From: Pseudomonas sp. H3(2019)
Lineage (GTDB): Bacteria > Pseudomonadota > Gammaproteobacteria > Pseudomonadales > Pseudomonadaceae
Direction of reading: 5' to 3'
DNA: 64,000 nt
NCBI RefSeq assembly: GCF_007713465.1
Contig: NZ_VMSG01000013.1
Coordinates: 97,468-161,467, forward strand
Under the pieces are notes generated by a model. The model was not told the DNA's origin. It saw only the letters and a program-made list of their open reading frames with translations, and made no database searches. The stretch's first letter is position 1; every line of letters starts with the position of its first letter. Both the position numbers and the translations under genes were made by a program. Of the stretch, positions 61,884 to 64,000 are shown piece by piece.

Positions 61884-62453
61884 ATGCGTTACTCAGCCAG
61901 TCACAAGCTGGAAACCAGGCAGAAACTGCTTGAAAGCAGCTCGGTGTCAGCCAAGAAAGAAGGTTTTTGCACGGTGGGGGTCGATGGCTTGATGAAGGCC
62001 ATCGGGCTCAGTGGCGGTGCGTTCTACAGCCACTTTTCATCAAAAGATGAACTCTTCAGTTCGATCGTCGAGCGTGAGCTGTGTCAGAGCCTTGAGCGAT
62101 TGAGCGGTAATGGCGAGCCGAGTCGAGCCATGCTGGAGCGCTGTCTCAAGCATTACCTAAGCATGGCGCATGCCGAGCATCCCGAGTCCGGCTGTGCGCT
62201 GCCGACATTGGGCGCCGAAATTGCTCGCTCGGATATCGCCGTACGCCAGCAAGCTGAGCAGTGGATCTGTCGGTTGCAGGAAAGTTGGGCGCGGATTCTG
62301 GAGAGTGACAGCCTGGCCTGGGCCATTCTGTCGCAGTGCGTTGGCGCGCTGGTGGTTGCGCGAATGCTGGTGAGTGCGGATGTCCAGCGCAGCGTTTTGC
62401 AATCCAGCTACGAAGAAATCGGACGCCAGATTGCCGGTCAACGCGCTGAATAA
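61884..62453 (+). CDS. TetR-family regulator
   Basis: 189 residues: TetR helix-turn-helix (LETRQKLLESSSVSAKKEG, then VDGLMKAIGLSGGAFYSHFSSKDELF) and C-terminal ligand domain (LKHYLSMAHAEHPESGCALPTLGAEIARS, split), which is the AcrR/BetI-like group common beside SDR genes. Divergent from the SDR-isomerase operon, with a dyad in the shared interval. The inducer is unknown. Confidence 0.88.
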   Translation: MRYSASHKLETRQKLLESSSVSAKKEGFCTVGVDGLMKAIGLSGGAFYSHFSSKDELFSSIVERELCQSLERLSGNGEPSRAMLERCLKHYLSMAHAEHPESGCALPTLGAEIARSDIAVRQQAEQWICRLQESWARILESDSLAWAILSQCVGALVVARMLVSADVQRSVLQSSYEEIGRQIAGQRAE

Positions 62454-62465
62454 GGGCGGACCTTG

Positions 62466-62747
62466 TTACTTGCAGATGACGATCATGCTACGGCTGGTAT
62501 AGCCGGCAGGGTTGAGGCCAAACGGATAGTCACCTGGATCTTCCACGGCGTCTCCGGATTTGGCGAGCACCTTGTAACCATTGGGCCCGCATGAGTTGGC
62601 CGCACTGGTGTAGCACTTGTCCCAGGAAGAAGAGAGGCCTGAGCAGTTAATGTGCAGGCCTTTTTTCCCGCGTTTGACCTCAGTCCTGGAGGTCGCAGCG
62701 CAACCCGCAATGGCCAGTACAACAAGCAATACCAAAAATCGTTTCAT
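62466..62747 (-). CDS. Small cysteine-rich lipoprotein
   Basis: 93 residues. Signal peptide ending in the lipobox IAGC (Cys near 16), then a basic stretch and four cysteines (INCSG, WDKCYTSA, NSCGPNGY, VICK) that could make two disulfides. Function unknown; an outer-membrane location is likely since the residue after cysteine is alanine. It converges on the TetR gene with a 12-bp gap. Confidence 0.8.
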   Translation of the reverse strand: MKRFLVLLVVLAIAGCAATSRTEVKRGKKGLHINCSGLSSSWDKCYTSAANSCGPNGYKVLAKSGDAVEDPGDYPFGLNPAGYTSRSMIVICK

Positions 62748-62914
62748 TCCAATCCCTATTACGGTCCCGGGTCTGGTGCCCGAGTCTGCCAGCATGCGCT
62801 TTCGTTTATATCGTTAGTGATATCCCTATCCGAAAAAGTCCATGTCTGACATTGAGTTGTGGCTAAAAATGGCTCAATTGAGCGGTAAATACCAGACCTT
62901 CGTAAAAGTGTGTA

Positions 62915-63802
62915 TCAATCTACTGCTACCAAAGGCTTGGACTCACTGCGCATGGTCATGGTCGCGCCTACGGACGCCAGAATGATGCAAGTGATGGCCA
63001 TCCACTGTGCCAGGGACAAGTACTCGTGCAGAAACAGCAGTCCGGACAATGCGCCGAATGCGGGCTCGATGCTCATCAGTGTGCCGAAGGTTCGCGCCGG
63101 CATTCGGGTGAGGGCGATCATCTCTAGGGTGTACGGAAGGGCAGTGGACAGAATGGCTACGCCAATAGCGATGGGGATCAGTGATGGTGTGAGCAACGCA
63201 GCTCCGGCATGGACAATGCCAATAGGCGCAACGAAGAGTGCTGCAATCATGACACCCAGCGCGGCGGTCTGGACGCCGTTATCTGCCCCGGCTTTCTGGC
63301 CGAATAGAATGTACAGCGCCCAGCACACCCCTGCGGCCAGTGCATAACCGGCGCCTATGAAGTCAATGCTCGTGTTTGCTGCGTCTGTAGGTATAAGCAG
63401 CAACAAACCGACAATGGCCAGACCGATCCACAGAAAGTCGATCACCTTGCGCGAAGCATAGATTGCTACTGCCAGCGGGCCCGTGAACTCCAGAGCAACG
63501 GCAATTCCGAGTGGGACAGTCCTGAGCGACATATAGAAGAGGAAGTTCATACCGCCCAGTGCCATGCCGTAGACGATGACGGTGCGCAACGACTTGGCGG
63601 TGAGTCTGGCCTTCCAGGGACGCAGTAGCAGCAACATGATCACGCTGGCGAACATCAGTCGCAGGGTGGTCGTCCCTTGTGCCCCGACTATCGGGAACAT
63701 GCTTTTTGCCAGCGAGGCTCCAGACTGGATCGACGCCATGGCTATTAATAGCAGGCCAACCGGGAACAGAGTCGATGCAAGGCTGCGGGGCTGGTCATTC
63801 AT
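62915..63802 (-). CDS. RhtA-type EamA/DMT exporter
   Basis: 295 residues with ten membrane helices in two EamA repeats. Close to the threonine/homoserine exporter RhtA (SIQSGASLAKSMFPIVGAQG, FTGPLAVAI, MSIEPAFGALSGLLFLHE). It likely exports amino acids or related compounds. The ATG at 63802 fits the family start, though it has a weak ribosome site. The last 198 bp of the window beyond it hold no gene I can call. Confidence 0.88.
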   Translation of the reverse strand: MNDQPRSLASTLFPVGLLLIAMASIQSGASLAKSMFPIVGAQGTTTLRLMFASVIMLLLLRPWKARLTAKSLRTVIVYGMALGGMNFLFYMSLRTVPLGIAVALEFTGPLAVAIYASRKVIDFLWIGLAIVGLLLLIPTDAANTSIDFIGAGYALAAGVCWALYILFGQKAGADNGVQTAALGVMIAALFVAPIGIVHAGAALLTPSLIPIAIGVAILSTALPYTLEMIALTRMPARTFGTLMSIEPAFGALSGLLFLHEYLSLAQWMAITCIILASVGATMTMRSESKPLVAVD

Positions 63803-64000
63803 TACGTGGCGTCGTCCAAAGTGAGAGGCGATAGAGTGTACGGGTGGCATATCATGCTTAGCTACTAGGCGCTGAGCAATATACTGCGCATTCTTTGTTG
63901 GTGCTTCTATACATAGGCCGTAATGAATGCCGTTTTCCGGTTTCTGATAGAAAAACTAAATTAAGTGTTGACGGCAGATTCTGGACGTCTATAATTCGCC

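Noticed and set aside
1..64000. Search by eye for CRISPR arrays, phage modules, insertion sequences and tRNA genes
   Set aside because: No spaced short repeats, integrase, transposase or tRNA-like cloverleaf was seen; a tRNAscan and HMM search would settle this.

Overview
The window reads as chromosomal DNA of a Pseudomonas of the fluorescens group. Genes are dense, GC-rich and mostly in short operons. The family content is typical of the genus: an ECF sigma factor that looks like PvdS, a SagS-like hybrid kinase, a RocS2/RocA2-like system, an atu acyclic-terpene cluster and a fluorescens-type REP doublet. From memory of PAO1, several blocks match its gene order (tpm-htpX-alaA-msrB-gpx-ospR-sagS; rocA2-rocS2-dgt-yqj genes; dsbG-tlpA-dsbD2-two-component pair). 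No database was searched. I see no phage, insertion sequence, CRISPR array, rRNA or tRNA.

Layout. 1-3.5 kb: tail of a spermidine-synthase-like gene, a crotonase, and the RNA helicase deaD behind a structured leader. 3.6-7.7 kb: ygiD, tpm, htpX, alaA. 7.9-13.2 kb: a redox block of msrB, glutathione peroxidase with the thiol regulator ospR, the hybrid kinase sagS, and an ATPase overlapping a free-methionine-sulfoxide reductase. 13.2-18.2 kb: a BvgS-type kinase (RocS2-like), its LuxR-type regulator, and a lone RocR-like receiver with no EAL domain. 18.5-20.9 kb: dgt and three yqj-like membrane genes. 21-26.4 kb: a 56-bp perfect palindrome, amt, a Kef-type antiporter, a glutaredoxin-like protein, a small gene behind a LexA box, and a pseudouridine synthase. 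26.5-29.3 kb: mobA and moaB-moeA. 29.3-35.8 kb: a NarL-type two-component pair, a histidine-less HPt-like gene, cheV behind a sigma-28 promoter, a MOSC protein, ppnP and an exonuclease. 35.8-44.4 kb: the atu cluster (atuR divergent from atuA, then atuC-D-E-F), in which atuB has collapsed to 54 codons. 44.5-47.1 kb: a periplasmic binding protein, pvdS with a Fur box, and a hydrolase. 47.1-52.6 kb: dsbG, a TlpA-like protein and dsbD2, divergent from an OmpR/kinase pair. 52.8-64 kb: acetyltransferase, VOC protein, lipoproteins, LysE exporter, cysteine desulfurase, aminopeptidase P, LysR/oxidoreductase pair, a TetR/SDR/isomerase locus and an RhtA-type exporter.

The recurring themes are thiol and methionine-sulfoxide redox biology, two-component signalling (four sets plus orphan parts), and breakdown of branched acyl-CoAs. 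The signals I consider most worth following are the in-frame collapse of atuB, the helix that covers the deaD start codon, the 56-bp palindrome, the LexA-box gene, the RocR-like lone receiver, and the HPt-like gene next to a sigma-28-driven cheV.
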